Under the pieces are notes generated by a model, which did no database searches, had not been told where the DNA came from, and saw only the letters and a list, made by a program, of their open reading frames with translations. From positions 1-43,587 of the forward strand of contig JANYGB010000035.1 of assembly GCA_025359445.1 (NCBI GenBank): a DNA stretch of 43,587 nucleotides. The letters are read 5' to 3'. The number at the start of each line of letters is the position of its first letter. The stretch's first letter is position 1. Shown here piece after piece: positions 9,790 to 18,550 of the stretch. Made by a program: the position numbers and the translations under genes. This DNA comes from Sphingomonadaceae bacterium (GTDB taxonomy: Bacteria; Pseudomonadota; Alphaproteobacteria; Sphingomonadales; Sphingomonadaceae).

Positions 9790-10164
9790 CTAACCGGTGG
9801 CGCAGGCGGTTAACTGGGCGGCCTCGCCTGGCTGAAGGATGGCACCTTGCGGCAACCACGCGGTGACATCGCGGCGCGCGCCTTGCGCGGCAATCTCAAC
9901 CACCAGACCCCGCGCGGGATCGGTATAATGGTTTTCGCTTGAAATGGCGAGCGCCAGCTTGCCGGGCTCGTGCTTCATCAGGCAAAGCGCAAGGTCGAGC
10001 GAGAGCTTGGCCGAACTCGCTTCAAACACCTTGGCCTTACCTTGAGTGAAGTGGTCTTCCTGCCACGTCCGCCACGCCCACGGACCCAGCAGCAAAACCA
10101 GCGCAGCCACGCCGATACCTACCATGATCTTGCGCGAGCGGGCTTGGCCAGGGGAAACGCTCAA
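9790..10164 (-). CDS. Small membrane-anchored hypothetical protein
   Basis: 124 residues. After a short basic N-terminus comes one hydrophobic helix (IMVGIGVAALVLLLGPWAW, about 14-32), then a soluble domain predicted to lie in the periplasm, with two cysteines (CLMKHEP and LTACATG). Its start overlaps the stop of the upstream L,D-transpeptidase gene by 4 bases, so it is probably co-transcribed and may act with that enzyme at the envelope. I do not recognise the family. Confidence 0.7.
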   Translation of the reverse strand: MSVSPGQARSRKIMVGIGVAALVLLLGPWAWRTWQEDHFTQGKAKVFEASSAKLSLDLALCLMKHEPGKLALAISSENHYTDPARGLVVEIAAQGARRDVTAWLPQGAILQPGEAAQLTACATG

Positions 10165-10871
10165 GCGTCACTGATCCGGTCGGCGTACAGCAATCGCCCA
10201 CCCGAAAGGTGCCACAGTGCTTCGTTGAACTGATCAGGGCTCATCGCGAAACAACCTTCGGAACGACCGAGCTTGCCGAATTTGACGATGTGTTCCTCGG
10301 TCGCATAGGCTGCCGGGTGCATCACGATTGCCCGATCCAGCGCGGCCGAATTATCACCGTCCATGCCGACCAGCCGGATCGAGGTGCCGTATTTGCCCGA
10401 GTACCATTCGGCAGTCAGGTACGACCCGCGCGAGGTCGCCTCAGAGCCATACTGGTTGGAAAAGCTTTGCAGGAACCCGCTGTGTTCCGGATCCGAGCCG
10501 CGTCCATGCGCGACCAGAAACGAGCGCACCGTGCCGTTTTCCAGATTGGCGAAGTGCAGTCGCGGCAGGGTCGACGGGCGGGCGAAATCGGCGATCCCGA
10601 CGATGTCCTTGCGCCACACCCGGGCCCCGGCGCGTTCGACTTCGCGCGCGGCGAGGGCCAGCACCTTGCGGTCATAGGCGGGGTTGGGGATCACGATGGT
10701 CGGCAGTGCGGGCACCAGCGGGGCTGCGGGCTCGGGGGGTAAGGCCCCGAAAGTCTTGTCGAATTCGTCGCCGAGCGGGTTCACTTGACCGAGCCGGGCG
10801 AGCGCACGGGCGGGCAGGGCCAGCGCCGCAGCCCCGGTCAATCCACCCAGAATCAGATCCCTACGGTTCAT
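10161..10871 (-). CDS. L,D-transpeptidase catalytic domain protein (YkuD_2 type)
   Basis: 236 residues from MNRRDLILGG, which gives a twin-arginine-like signal (NRRDLILGGLTGAAALALP). The frame runs upstream to 10979 but that part is not protein-like. Catalytic residues appear as IVMHPAAY (H185) and FGKLGRSEGCFAMS (C207), the YkuD_2 version of the HxnSxGC motif. Members of this group act on peptidoglycan in the periplasm. It differs in architecture from the LdtD-like gene at 8315, so the two are not recent duplicates. It heads a two-gene unit with the small membrane protein downstream. Confidence 0.88.
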   Translation of the reverse strand: MNRRDLILGGLTGAAALALPARALARLGQVNPLGDEFDKTFGALPPEPAAPLVPALPTIVIPNPAYDRKVLALAAREVERAGARVWRKDIVGIADFARPSTLPRLHFANLENGTVRSFLVAHGRGSDPEHSGFLQSFSNQYGSEATSRGSYLTAEWYSGKYGTSIRLVGMDGDNSAALDRAIVMHPAAYATEEHIVKFGKLGRSEGCFAMSPDQFNEALWHLSGGRLLYADRISDA

Positions 10872-10935
10872 GAGCCCCACCATAGTCACTGTGGATAACC
10901 AAGTGCTGAACGGCAATCCAGTCCGAATCGCCGGA

Positions 10936-11439
10936 TCAGGGCTGGCGTACGCCGAGCCGCGCGGCTTTGCCCAGTGCATTGAGCGCTACGCCATCAAGCC
11001 GCATCACGGTCCATTCGTCCATCGCGCGCGCGCCAAGCAGCTCATAAAACCCGATCGCGGGCGCATTCCAATCAAGCACCGACCATTCGAGCCGGGCGCA
11101 ATCGCGCTCCACCGCCAGCGCCGCGAGATGCGCGAGCAAGGCTTTGCCCAGCCCGCTCCCGCGCGCCGCTTCGCGCACGTAAAGGTCTTCGAGGTAGATC
11201 CCGGGCTTGCCTTCGAAGGTCGAGAAATTGTGGAAAAACAGCGCGAAGCCCTGCGCTTTGCCATCAAGCTCACCGATCACGACTTCAGCGTAAGTCCGGG
11301 CGCCGAACAATTTCTCGCCCAGTACCTCCGCATCGAAGCGGACTTCGTGCGCCAGCTTTTCATATTCAGCGAGATCGCGGATCAATTGCCCGATCAGCGG
11401 CAAATCGGCGCGGTCGGCGCTGCGGATGGTAATGCTCAT
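10936..11439 (-). CDS. GNAT acetyltransferase, diamine N-acetyltransferase-like
   Basis: 167 residues with a complete GNAT fold: IRSADRADLPLIGQLIRDLA at the N-terminus, LEDLYVREAARGSGLGKALL as the acetyl-CoA-binding motif A (R-G-S-G-L-G-K), and WNAPAIGFYELLGARAMDEW as motif B. The YLEDLYV block and the final pattern are like spermidine/spermine N1-acetyltransferase relatives, which acetylate polyamines or thialysine, but substrate is inferred only. Its start overlaps the stop of the EamA transporter gene by 4 bases, so the two form an operon. Confidence 0.88.
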   Translation of the reverse strand: MSITIRSADRADLPLIGQLIRDLAEYEKLAHEVRFDAEVLGEKLFGARTYAEVVIGELDGKAQGFALFFHNFSTFEGKPGIYLEDLYVREAARGSGLGKALLAHLAALAVERDCARLEWSVLDWNAPAIGFYELLGARAMDEWTVMRLDGVALNALGKAARLGVRQP

Positions 11440-12332
11440 GCCCGCGCCCTAGCGCTGAAACGCGGCCACAACACCCCTAAAACAAGCCCCGCCATGACCA
11501 GGGCAAATGCCGTAAGCTTCCACGGCTGAAGCGGCTCGCCCAGCACCAGCGCCGAAGCCGTCAGCCCGAACACCGGTACCAGCAACGATAACGGCGCGAC
11601 GCTCCCCGCAGAATGCCGCGCCAGCAGCCAGCCCCACACCCCGTAGCCGAACATCGTATTGCCAACCGATTGCCACACCACCGCGCCCCAGGTCTTGGCA
11701 TCGGCGGCCATCACCCCGTCGCGCATCGCCGGCCAGCCTTCGAGAACGAGGGCGAACACCAGCAGCGGAGGAATGGCGAACAGGCTCGACCAGACGACGT
11801 AATGCAGCATGTTGACGCTGCCCGCCGCGCGCGCGACCATGTTGCCCCCGGCCCAGCTGGCCGCCGCGCAGAGCACCAGGAACAGGCCCAGCGGGGTGGC
11901 GCTGGCATCGGTGTGCAGCGCAATCAGCACAATCCCCGCAGACGCCAGCAGCAACGCGGCAATTTGATACCGCGCGACTTTCTCGCCGCTCAGCCACACC
12001 GCCAGCCCGATCGTGAAGAACGCCTGCGCCTGCACCACCAACGACGCCAGCCCCGGAGTAATATCGGCGCGCATAGCCGTGAACAGCAGCCCGAACTGTC
12101 CGGCACCGATCAAAACTCCGTACGCCGCAAGGTTGCGCCAGGGCACGGCAGGACGCGGCACAAACAAGGCAAGCGGGAACCAAGCGAGGGCAAACCGCAG
12201 CAACGCCAGAGTGAGCGGCGGCAAGTGAACCAGCGCGAACTTGATGATCACGAAGTTGGACCCCCACACCGCGGTAACCGCGAGCGCGAGCAACAGATGG
12301 AGCGAGGGCAGGCCATGGCGCTGTGCGGACAT
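11436..12332 (-). CDS. EamA/DMT-family transporter
   Basis: 298 residues with about ten hydrophobic segments and two EamA repeats. The first repeat contains AVWGSNFVIIKFALVHLPPL and LRFALAWFPL; the second starts near AASWAGGNMVARAAG and ends with LVLGEPLQPWKLTAFALVMAG. The family exports metabolites such as O-acetylserine and cysteine across the inner membrane. The nearest resemblance is to the EamA/YdeD group, but the substrate is not shown by the sequence. It is the first gene of a two-gene unit with the acetyltransferase at 10936. Confidence 0.9.
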   Translation of the reverse strand: MSAQRHGLPSLHLLLALAVTAVWGSNFVIIKFALVHLPPLTLALLRFALAWFPLALFVPRPAVPWRNLAAYGVLIGAGQFGLLFTAMRADITPGLASLVVQAQAFFTIGLAVWLSGEKVARYQIAALLLASAGIVLIALHTDASATPLGLFLVLCAAASWAGGNMVARAAGSVNMLHYVVWSSLFAIPPLLVFALVLEGWPAMRDGVMAADAKTWGAVVWQSVGNTMFGYGVWGWLLARHSAGSVAPLSLLVPVFGLTASALVLGEPLQPWKLTAFALVMAGLVLGVLWPRFSARARA

Positions 12333-12379
12333 GCCGCGCGCCCTAATCGATTGCGCCGCACCTGTCAGCGCTAACTGTA

Positions 12380-12886
12380 TCAGTTCGAGCGAATCACCAT
12401 GGTGTCGCCCTTGAGCTCAACCCCGCCAAGCTGACGCAGCACCGACTGGCCGAGCAGGTTGACCGACAGCCCCCGGACCACCACCGCATCGACATCGCGC
12501 AGGGTCGTCCCGGCGACCTCGATCTCGTCAAGCTTCACCGGCGCGCCGTAACCCACCCCGGAGGCGGTCTGCATCACCGGCTGGAAGTCGCCGGGCGACA
12601 GGTTGAGGCCCAGATTGGCCGCCTCGTCCTCGGTCAAAGCCAGCATGTCCGCCCCGGTATCGACAAGGAAGTTGACCGAGTTGCTGTTCACGCTGGCTTC
12701 GAGGTGGAACTGCCCCGAACGGTCACGCCGCAACAGCAGCGCATCGGTTTCGGCTTTTACTTTGGTCACCGGTTTGCTGCTGACGACGGCAACCGGGGCT
12801 GCATGGTCTACGCCCGGCACCACGAACACCGCCGCCATGCACATCAGGCCCACTGCCGCCAAGGCTATGATGTAAAGCCGGATCAT
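12380..12886 (-). CDS. Membrane-anchored retropepsin-like aspartic protease (TIGR02281-like)
   Basis: 168 residues. One N-terminal membrane helix (IIALAAVGLMCMAAVFVV) is followed by a single retropepsin-like domain with the catalytic FLVDTGADMLALT motif and a later LNLLGQSVLRQLGGVEL block. Clan AA proteases of this type work as dimers because each chain supplies one aspartate; they are presumed to face the periplasm. Length matches the family. Physiological substrates are poorly known. It stands between the EamA gene and ispG on the same strand. Confidence 0.88.
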   Translation of the reverse strand: MIRLYIIALAAVGLMCMAAVFVVPGVDHAAPVAVVSSKPVTKVKAETDALLLRRDRSGQFHLEASVNSNSVNFLVDTGADMLALTEDEAANLGLNLSPGDFQPVMQTASGVGYGAPVKLDEIEVAGTTLRDVDAVVVRGLSVNLLGQSVLRQLGGVELKGDTMVIRSN

Positions 12887-12922
12887 TGCCGCGGAGTCTA
12901 GCGGCGGGTGGTTACCGAATGC

Positions 12923-14062
12923 TTAGGCTGCCTTGCCGTGCGTCACGTCCATGCTGACCGACACTCCCGCCTCGATCTCCGCCGCCTTGGCTTCGACCAG
13001 ACTGACGATATGCCCGATCATGTCCGCGTTCTGGACGTGGTGGTCGGTCACGCCCGAGAGGTAGACCATGTGCTTGCCGTTGCCGCCGCCGGTGATGCCG
13101 ATGTCGGTTTCGCGCGCTTCGCCCGGGCCGTTGACCACGCAGCCGAGCACCGAGAGCGACATCGGGGTCTTGATGTGGCTCAACGCATCCTCGAGCGCCT
13201 GGACGGTACGGATCACGTCGAAGCCCTGGCGCGCGCAGCTCGGGCAGGAGACCACGCGCACGCCGCGCGTGCGCAGGCCGAGCGATTTGAGGATCTCGTA
13301 GCCGACCCGCACTTCTTCCTCGGGCTCGGCCGAAAGCGAGACGCGGATCGTGTCACCGATCCCGGCCCACAGCAGGTTACCCATGCCGATGCTCGATTTG
13401 ACCGTGCCGCCGATCAGCCCGCCGGCCTCGGTGATGCCCAGGTGGAGCGGGCAATCGACCGTTTCAGCGAGCTGCATGTAGGCGGCGACCGCGAGGAACA
13501 CGTCGCTGGCCTTTACCGCGACTTTGTATTCGTGGAAATCGTGGTCCTGCAGCAGCTTGATATGATCGAGTGCCGATTCGACCAGCGCTTCGGGGCAGGG
13601 CTCGCCGTATTTTTCGAGCAGGTCTTTTTCCAGGCTCCCGGCGTTGACTCCGATGCGGATCGCGCAGCCGTTGGCCTTGGCCGCGCGGACCACCTCGGCG
13701 ACGCGCTCGCTGCTGCCGATATTGCCGGGGTTGATCCGCAGGCAGGCCGCGCCAGCATCTGCGGCTTCGAGTGCGCGCTTGTAGTGGAAATGGATGTCGG
13801 CGATCAGCGGGACGCGGGCGGCGCGGACGATCTTGCCCAGCGCCGCCGTGCTGGCCTCATCGGGGCAGGAAACGCGGATCAGATCGGCCCCGGCTTCTTC
13901 GCAGCGCCTGATCTGGTCAATCGTCGCCACCGCATCGCTGGTCAGCGTGTTGGTCATGGACTGGACCGTAATCGGTGCGTCGCCGCCGACGGGGACATTG
14001 CCGACCATGATCTGGCGCGAGCTGCGGCGCGCAATATCGCGCCAAGGACGGATCGAGGACAT
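12923..14062 (-). CDS. ispG: 4-hydroxy-3-methylbut-2-enyl diphosphate synthase IspG
   Basis: 379 residues from [13 protein letters not shown]; the frame extends 12 codons further upstream but this start matches the family. IspG is a [4Fe-4S] enzyme that reduces MEcPP to HMBPP in the MEP isoprenoid pathway. Visible landmarks are [44 protein letters not shown], and the cluster region [10 protein letters not shown] with [20 protein letters not shown]. The isoprenoid pathway feeds carotenoids, consistent with the CrtI-like gene further along. It appears to be monocistronic. Confidence 0.97.
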   Translation of the reverse strand: MSSIRPWRDIARRSSRQIMVGNVPVGGDAPITVQSMTNTLTSDAVATIDQIRRCEEAGADLIRVSCPDEASTAALGKIVRAARVPLIADIHFHYKRALEAADAGAACLRINPGNIGSSERVAEVVRAAKANGCAIRIGVNAGSLEKDLLEKYGEPCPEALVESALDHIKLLQDHDFHEYKVAVKASDVFLAVAAYMQLAETVDCPLHLGITEAGGLIGGTVKSSIGMGNLLWAGIGDTIRVSLSAEPEEEVRVGYEILKSLGLRTRGVRVVSCPSCARQGFDVIRTVQALEDALSHIKTPMSLSVLGCVVNGPGEARETDIGITGGGNGKHMVYLSGVTDHHVQNADMIGHIVSLVEAKAAEIEAGVSVSMDVTHGKAA

Positions 14063-14117
14063 GGCTGCCCATATAGGGTCTATGGTGCAGCGCGGCAAAT
14101 GGTCTTGCGGTGCAGGG

Positions 14118-14639
14118 CTAAAGCAGCTTCGCCAGCAGGAACTCCTCGTCGATCTGCTCGCCTACCTTGAACGTGACATCGGCAATCTTTTCGAAGCCGT
14201 AACGCTGATAGAAGCGCTGCGCGCCGTGGTTGCCCGCCCAGACCGAAAGCTGGACCTCGTCGGCCCCGGCAGCGGCGAGCGCGGCCATGGCCCAGTCCAT
14301 CAGCACACTTCCCACGCCGCTGCCGGTGGCTGAAGCTGCGGCGTAGAGCTGCTTCAGCTCCATTGCCTTGATTCCCCGCGCTTGTTCGGGCCAGCCGCAT
14401 TTGTAGCCGATCTTGCAGAACGCAATCGGCTCACCTCCGCGCATCGCAACCTGCATCGCCCCGTCGGGATCGGCGACCAGCGCGGCGATCGCCGCTGCGG
14501 ACTTTGCCTCGCTCAGGAACGCGGCAAGATCGGCCGGGGAATAGAGTTGTCCGAAGGCATCGACGAAGCTTGCCGCAGCGAGGCTGGTGAGTGCCGGGAT
14601 GTCGGCTGCGGTGGCGGGGCGCAGGCTCAATTCGCTCAT
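14118..14639 (-). CDS. GNAT N-acetyltransferase
   Basis: 173 residues from [20 protein letters not shown]. The acetyl-CoA motif is [20 protein letters not shown] (motif A, G-S-G-V-G) and motif B is [20 protein letters not shown]. Substrate unknown. Start chosen at 14639 because it overlaps the stop of the upstream acetyltransferase (ATGA) and gives the normal family length. It is the last gene of a chain running from the RDD gene through two GNATs. Confidence 0.85.
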   Translation of the reverse strand: MSELSLRPATAADIPALTSLAAASFVDAFGQLYSPADLAAFLSEAKSAAAIAALVADPDGAMQVAMRGGEPIAFCKIGYKCGWPEQARGIKAMELKQLYAAASATGSGVGSVLMDWAMAALAAAGADEVQLSVWAGNHGAQRFYQRYGFEKIADVTFKVGEQIDEEFLLAKLL

Positions 14640-15109
14640 AATTCCCTCGTCATGCAGATCGAAAAGCCGTCGGCGCGATAATCGCCAAACGGCGGGCATT
14701 CGGTGAACCCGTGGTTTTCGTACAGCCGCCGAGCGGGCAGGAACGGCTCGTGCGGTCCGGTTTCGAGGCTGACCCGGGTATAGCCGCGCGCGCGGGCCAC
14801 AGCGAGCAGATGGGCGAGCATCGCCTTGCCTGATCCGCGCCCGCGATAGTCTGGATGCGCGCGCATCGACTTGAGTTCGCCGTGCGCCGGGTCCAACTGT
14901 TTGAGCGCACCGCAGGCGGCGAGGGTATCGCCGTGCCAGGCGGCATAGAAGGTTACGTCTGGAGCGCGCAGCCGTTCGATTGGCATGGCATGAACGCTTT
15001 CGGGCGGCGACCACTGGTGCATTTCGTCTAGGTGAAGCTGGAGCAGTGCCGCCACTTCCGGCCCGGTCAGATCGTCTTCGGCGATGCGGTATTCGGTCGG
15101 CTTAACCAT
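14636..15109 (-). CDS. GNAT N-acetyltransferase
   Basis: 157 residues from MVKPTEYRIAEDDLTGPEVA. Motif A reads LKSMRAHPDYRGRGSGKAML and the C-terminal part ends RRLYENHGFTECPPFGDYRA, a pattern seen in the YsnE/PhnO-like GNAT group. Substrate unknown. The start overlaps the end of the RDD gene by 8 bases and the stop overlaps the next acetyltransferase by 4, so it is coupled on both sides. It and the neighbour at 14118 are too different to be recent duplicates. Confidence 0.87.
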   Translation of the reverse strand: MVKPTEYRIAEDDLTGPEVAALLQLHLDEMHQWSPPESVHAMPIERLRAPDVTFYAAWHGDTLAACGALKQLDPAHGELKSMRAHPDYRGRGSGKAMLAHLLAVARARGYTRVSLETGPHEPFLPARRLYENHGFTECPPFGDYRADGFSICMTREL

Positions 15110-16022
15110 GCTTGTCGGCCTTGCGCCGGCCCATCCGCATCCCGCCTTCGAGCCGGGCGCGCAGCTGGGTGTAATAGGCTTCGAGGAACGCGCGTTCGTC
15201 ACCCGCGCCGGGGTTCCAGCCGATCTTGCGGCAGATCGCCTCGTGCACCGCGGCCATCGCTTCGGCCCGGTTCTCGCGCAGCACCCGTTCGAGCGTCTGC
15301 AATTCATACTCGCCGTAGATCGCCAGCTCTTCCTCGCCGAACTTGTACGAAGCCCCGGTGGCCTGGCTGGTCCCGCTCGCAGCGGCTCCCCCGGTGCTGA
15401 GCGCCTCGGCCAGCTTGAGCCGCGGGGCCTCGACCACCCAGCTGCCCGCGACCAGATCGCCCGCGCGCAGCCGGTCGCGGTTGAACATGGGGAACAGCGC
15501 GAACACCGCGAGCCAGCCCAGCGCTGCCCATTCGGCCAGACCCCCGCCGATCAGCGAAAACACCGCGACGATTGGCAGGGTGATCTCGGCATCGCGCAGC
15601 AGGTTGCGCGCCAGTACCATCTCGGTGGTCAGCCGCCCGCCATCGCGCGCGGCGACTCGCACCCCGGTCATCCGCTTGCCCGGGGTCGCGCCGCGCGGAC
15701 CCAGCTCGAAATACAGAAAGTAAGCGTGGCGCAGCAAGAACAGCAGCGCGATGTAGACGATGATCGCGAACTGAACCGCGCCGGGCATGGCCGGATCGGC
15801 TTTCTCCAGTTCTTGCCCGTTCATCTGCATGATTTTGGAGGCGACGTAGTAAAGCCCGAAGGCGCTGACGATCATGGCGATGACGATTATCGACAGGTCG
15901 ATCAGCAGCGCGCCAAAACGCGTGCCGCGGCTGGCCAGCGTGACCGGCAGCGCGATCCCCTCGGGCGTGATCAGCGTGCGGCGACGGTCGCCGCGCTTGG
16001 GTTTGACGACAAGTGCGCTCAT
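15102..16022 (-). CDS. RDD-family membrane protein
   Basis: 306 residues from MSALVVKPKRGDRRRTLITP. The RDD domain begins with SRGTRFGALLIDLSIIVIAM (arginine and aspartate of the RDD signature) and continues through membrane helices with GATPGKRMTGVRVAARDGG. A soluble C-terminal part (about 230-306) is rich in charged residues. Function of RDD proteins is not settled; some are linked to ion transport. The start overlaps the SpoIIM-like gene stop by 4 bases, tying it to the MoxR/DUF58 operon. Confidence 0.9.
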   Translation of the reverse strand: MSALVVKPKRGDRRRTLITPEGIALPVTLASRGTRFGALLIDLSIIVIAMIVSAFGLYYVASKIMQMNGQELEKADPAMPGAVQFAIIVYIALLFLLRHAYFLYFELGPRGATPGKRMTGVRVAARDGGRLTTEMVLARNLLRDAEITLPIVAVFSLIGGGLAEWAALGWLAVFALFPMFNRDRLRAGDLVAGSWVVEAPRLKLAEALSTGGAAASGTSQATGASYKFGEEELAIYGEYELQTLERVLRENRAEAMAAVHEAICRKIGWNPGAGDERAFLEAYYTQLRARLEGGMRMGRRKADKHG

Positions 16023-17076
16023 TCGGTTTCGCTCCCGCTCGGGGTCCGGCGCAGCAGGAAGAAATAGCCCAGCCAGAACGCCAGCATGCCATAGCCGACC
16101 GCAAGCCGCGCCGTGGTGCTGTCGATCAGCTGCCGCCCAAGCCCTTCGAGCATGCCGGCGACGACGAGCATGAACACCACCCCGGCCATCACTGTTGCGG
16201 TGCGCTGTCCGGCGGCAGCAGCGGCGTCGAGTACCGAGCGGGGCCCGGGGAACGCCATCGAGCGGCCAACATGCAATCCCGCGCCGCCCGCCAGCAGGAT
16301 CGCCAGAAGCTCGGTGGTGCCGTGGATCGACAGCCAGCCGACCGCATCGAGGGTCAGCCCTTGGCCATGATACAGCCACAGCATCGCGCCGAGCATCGTG
16401 GTGTTCTGGATCAGCAGCAGCACCGGCGGGATGCCAAAGGCAAAGCCCAGCGCGAAGCACAGGATCGCGATCCCGGCGTTGTGGCTGAACAGGTATGCGG
16501 CGAACACGCTGAGGCCGTTCTGGCCCTGGTTGCCGAACAGCGTGCCTTTGAGCACCTCGTGGCTCGCGCCGGGCACGCGCAGATCGCCCGGTTCGCTCGG
16601 CATCATTGCAAAGAACCAGTCGGGATCGGCGGCGCAGAGCTGCCAGCCGATCACCGTGCCAGCGACCATCAAGGCCAGCGCGACCAGCAGCTCGGGCCAG
16701 ATCGAGCGCACCGCCCGGCTCCATTCACCGCCAAAGAACCGCCCCAGCCACGACCACAGCGTGGTGCGCGGGCCATAGACCAGGAACAGGCACGCTGCAC
16801 CAGCGCTTCGAGATAGGCCAAAGTCGCCGCATCGAGCGAGGTTTCGCGCGCGACCGACAAGCTGGAGGCGACGGTGCGGTACAGCACCGGCAGTTCGAGC
16901 ACATCGGCATCGGAAATCTTGCGCAGCCGCCCCGCTTCCATCCGCGTGACGACGGCTTCCAAACGCCGCCAGTCGCCCTCGCGCTCCTGGCGGAAACGGT
17001 CGGAGCGCAGCGCGGCAGCTTCGATCGCGGCTTCGGCGCGGGCTTGCTTGCCGGTAAGGCGGGAGAATATCGCCAT
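16019..17076 (-). pseudogene. SpoIIM-like (DUF95) membrane protein gene with a one-base frameshift
   Basis: Two frames together make one stage-II-sporulation-M-type protein. From 17076 the frame reads MAIFSRLTGKQARAEAAIEA through SLDAATLAYLEALVQRA. After about 16787 the matching continuation (FLVYGPRTTLWSWLGRFFGG, then EWSRAVRSIWPELLVAL) is in another frame and runs to 16019. Adding one base after the TG at 16788-16787 gives 352 residues with the usual soluble N-terminus and about six membrane helices. The name is historical: in non-sporulating bacteria the protein accompanies MoxR and DUF58 genes in the membrane. Either the gene is broken, a downstream start at 16711 yields a shorter protein, or the base is a sequencing error. 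Confidence 0.87.
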
Positions 17077-17078
17077 GT

Positions 17079-18407
17079 CTACCCGATCGCGCCCCGCCGT
17101 TTGATCTTGAGGTAGGCGTCGATCAGCCGGTTGCCGATCGCCTCATACGGCGCTTCGATCACGTCGACCCCGCGCCCGCACAGTTGCGAGAGGACCAGCG
17201 CGCGCTGGCGCAGCAGCGCATCGGTGCTGACCGCCATGGCGAGGTGCTGCAGGTCATCGGGCGGGGCCGTTGCAATCCCGCCCAGTTCCTCGTCGTTCAT
17301 GGTCACGAACAGCACCAGGTGGCGCTTGGTCAGCCGCCCGACGCTCTCGATCATCAGCTGCGCGCTGGTCGGGTCGGTAAAGTCGGAGAAAACCACAATC
17401 ATGCTGCGGCGCTGGAGCCGGGCGGACAGCGTCGCCAGCGCCAGGGTGAAATTGGGCTCCTGCGCGTGGTAATCGAGGCCGGATGCGGCCACTTGCAGCC
17501 GCTTGAACTGGCGCGCATCGGCCACGAACGGGGTGAACAGTTCGGGCCGCGCGGCAAAGCCGAACAGCGCGACCCGGTCGCCGCCTTTGAGCGCGACGTA
17601 TGCCGTGGTCAGTGCGGCGGTGACCGCCCGATCGATCCGCGGGAGGCCCGCGACCGGCTCGCACATCGCCTGCCCGCAATCGAACGCGAAGACGATCTGG
17701 TTGTTGCGCTCGGCCTCGTATTCCTTGGCATAGAGATGTGCGTGGCGGGCGCTGGCTTTCCAGTCGATCCGGCGCTTGTCCATCCCCGGCTGGAACTCGC
17801 TGAGCGCTTCGAACATCGTCCCTTCGCCGCGAATCCGTCGCGCGATCAAACCGAACTGGGCATCGCGCAGGAACGCCTGCAAGGCGGGTGAACGAACCGG
17901 AGCAATGTTCGGCCAGACCCGGATATGGCGGTCAACCGTGCGGCGGGACTGCCGCGCGCCGAGGCCCAGCGGTCCGGTCCAGCGCAGCCACAGCTCCTCG
18001 ATCTCGGCGGTGCCGCGGCGGCTTGGGCGGAACTCCAGGCGGGCTTGCCAGTCGCTCCTATTTTCACGGACCAACGCCGCGCTGCCGGTGCCGCCGGTCA
18101 ACAGCCGCGCGTCGCTGGCCAGCGCGCAATCGACCCGGCTGCGCCAACCGCTACCGAAACTTGCCAGTATTTCCAGCCAGCCCGGCTCGCCCACTTCGGC
18201 ATCGGGCAGCGCGCTGAGACCGATGGTCTCGGCGCGCCCGGCAAGCAATGCATCGAGCGCGACCAGCAACAGCACCATCGTGCCAAGCAAGGGCGCGGCG
18301 ACCCAGCTCCCCGGGACCAGCACCGCCAGCAACAGCGCGGCTGGGGCGGCGGCTGCGATCAGCAGTGCGGCGCGGCCGGTGGGGACGGGGAAGGAGCGGG
18401 CAATCAT
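17079..18407 (-). CDS. DUF58 domain protein (VWA-like, MoxR partner)
   Basis: 442 residues from MIARSFPVPTGRAALLIAAA, a start preferred over the longer frame whose upstream codons lie inside a palindromic repeat. Two N-terminal membrane helices are followed by the DUF58 signature (RIRGEGTMFEALSEFQPGMD, then KRRIDWKASAR). A von Willebrand A-like region comes next, with IVFAFDCGQAM and MIVVFSDFTDP. DUF58 proteins are encoded beside MoxR ATPases and are thought to be their clients or adaptors at the membrane. The gene ends 2 bases before the SpoIIM-like start. Confidence 0.93.
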   Translation of the reverse strand: MIARSFPVPTGRAALLIAAAAPAALLLAVLVPGSWVAAPLLGTMVLLLVALDALLAGRAETIGLSALPDAEVGEPGWLEILASFGSGWRSRVDCALASDARLLTGGTGSAALVRENRSDWQARLEFRPSRRGTAEIEELWLRWTGPLGLGARQSRRTVDRHIRVWPNIAPVRSPALQAFLRDAQFGLIARRIRGEGTMFEALSEFQPGMDKRRIDWKASARHAHLYAKEYEAERNNQIVFAFDCGQAMCEPVAGLPRIDRAVTAALTTAYVALKGGDRVALFGFAARPELFTPFVADARQFKRLQVAASGLDYHAQEPNFTLALATLSARLQRRSMIVVFSDFTDPTSAQLMIESVGRLTKRHLVLFVTMNDEELGGIATAPPDDLQHLAMAVSTDALLRQRALVLSQLCGRGVDVIEAPYEAIGNRLIDAYLKIKRRGAIG

Positions 18408-18408
18408 A

Positions 18409-18550
18409 ATTCCTCCCCCTTGGGGGAGGGGGACCACCGCAGGTGGTGGAGGGGCACCATCGCAGTCGCGTGAGCCATCGGCGTCAGGAAGAACACCGCG
18501 TGCCCCTCCCCCATCCTGCGGATGGTCCCCCTCCCCTGAAGGGGAGGAAT
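18409..18550. repeat. 142-bp palindromic intergenic repeat (MITE/REP-like)
   Basis: The gap between the MoxR and DUF58 genes is almost entirely an inverted-repeat element. The left end starts ATTCCTCCCCC and continues GGGGGACCACC...GTGGAGGGGCA (to about 18453). The right end is its complement, TGCCCCTCCCCCATCC...GGATGGTCCCC, finishing GGGGAGGAAT at 18550. The arms are near-perfect over about 45 bases, with a loop of about 50. It carries no open gene. Similar GGGGGACC...GGAGGGGCA elements are familiar from sphingomonad genomes. It places a large hairpin inside the operon mRNA, between MoxR and DUF58. Confidence 0.85.
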
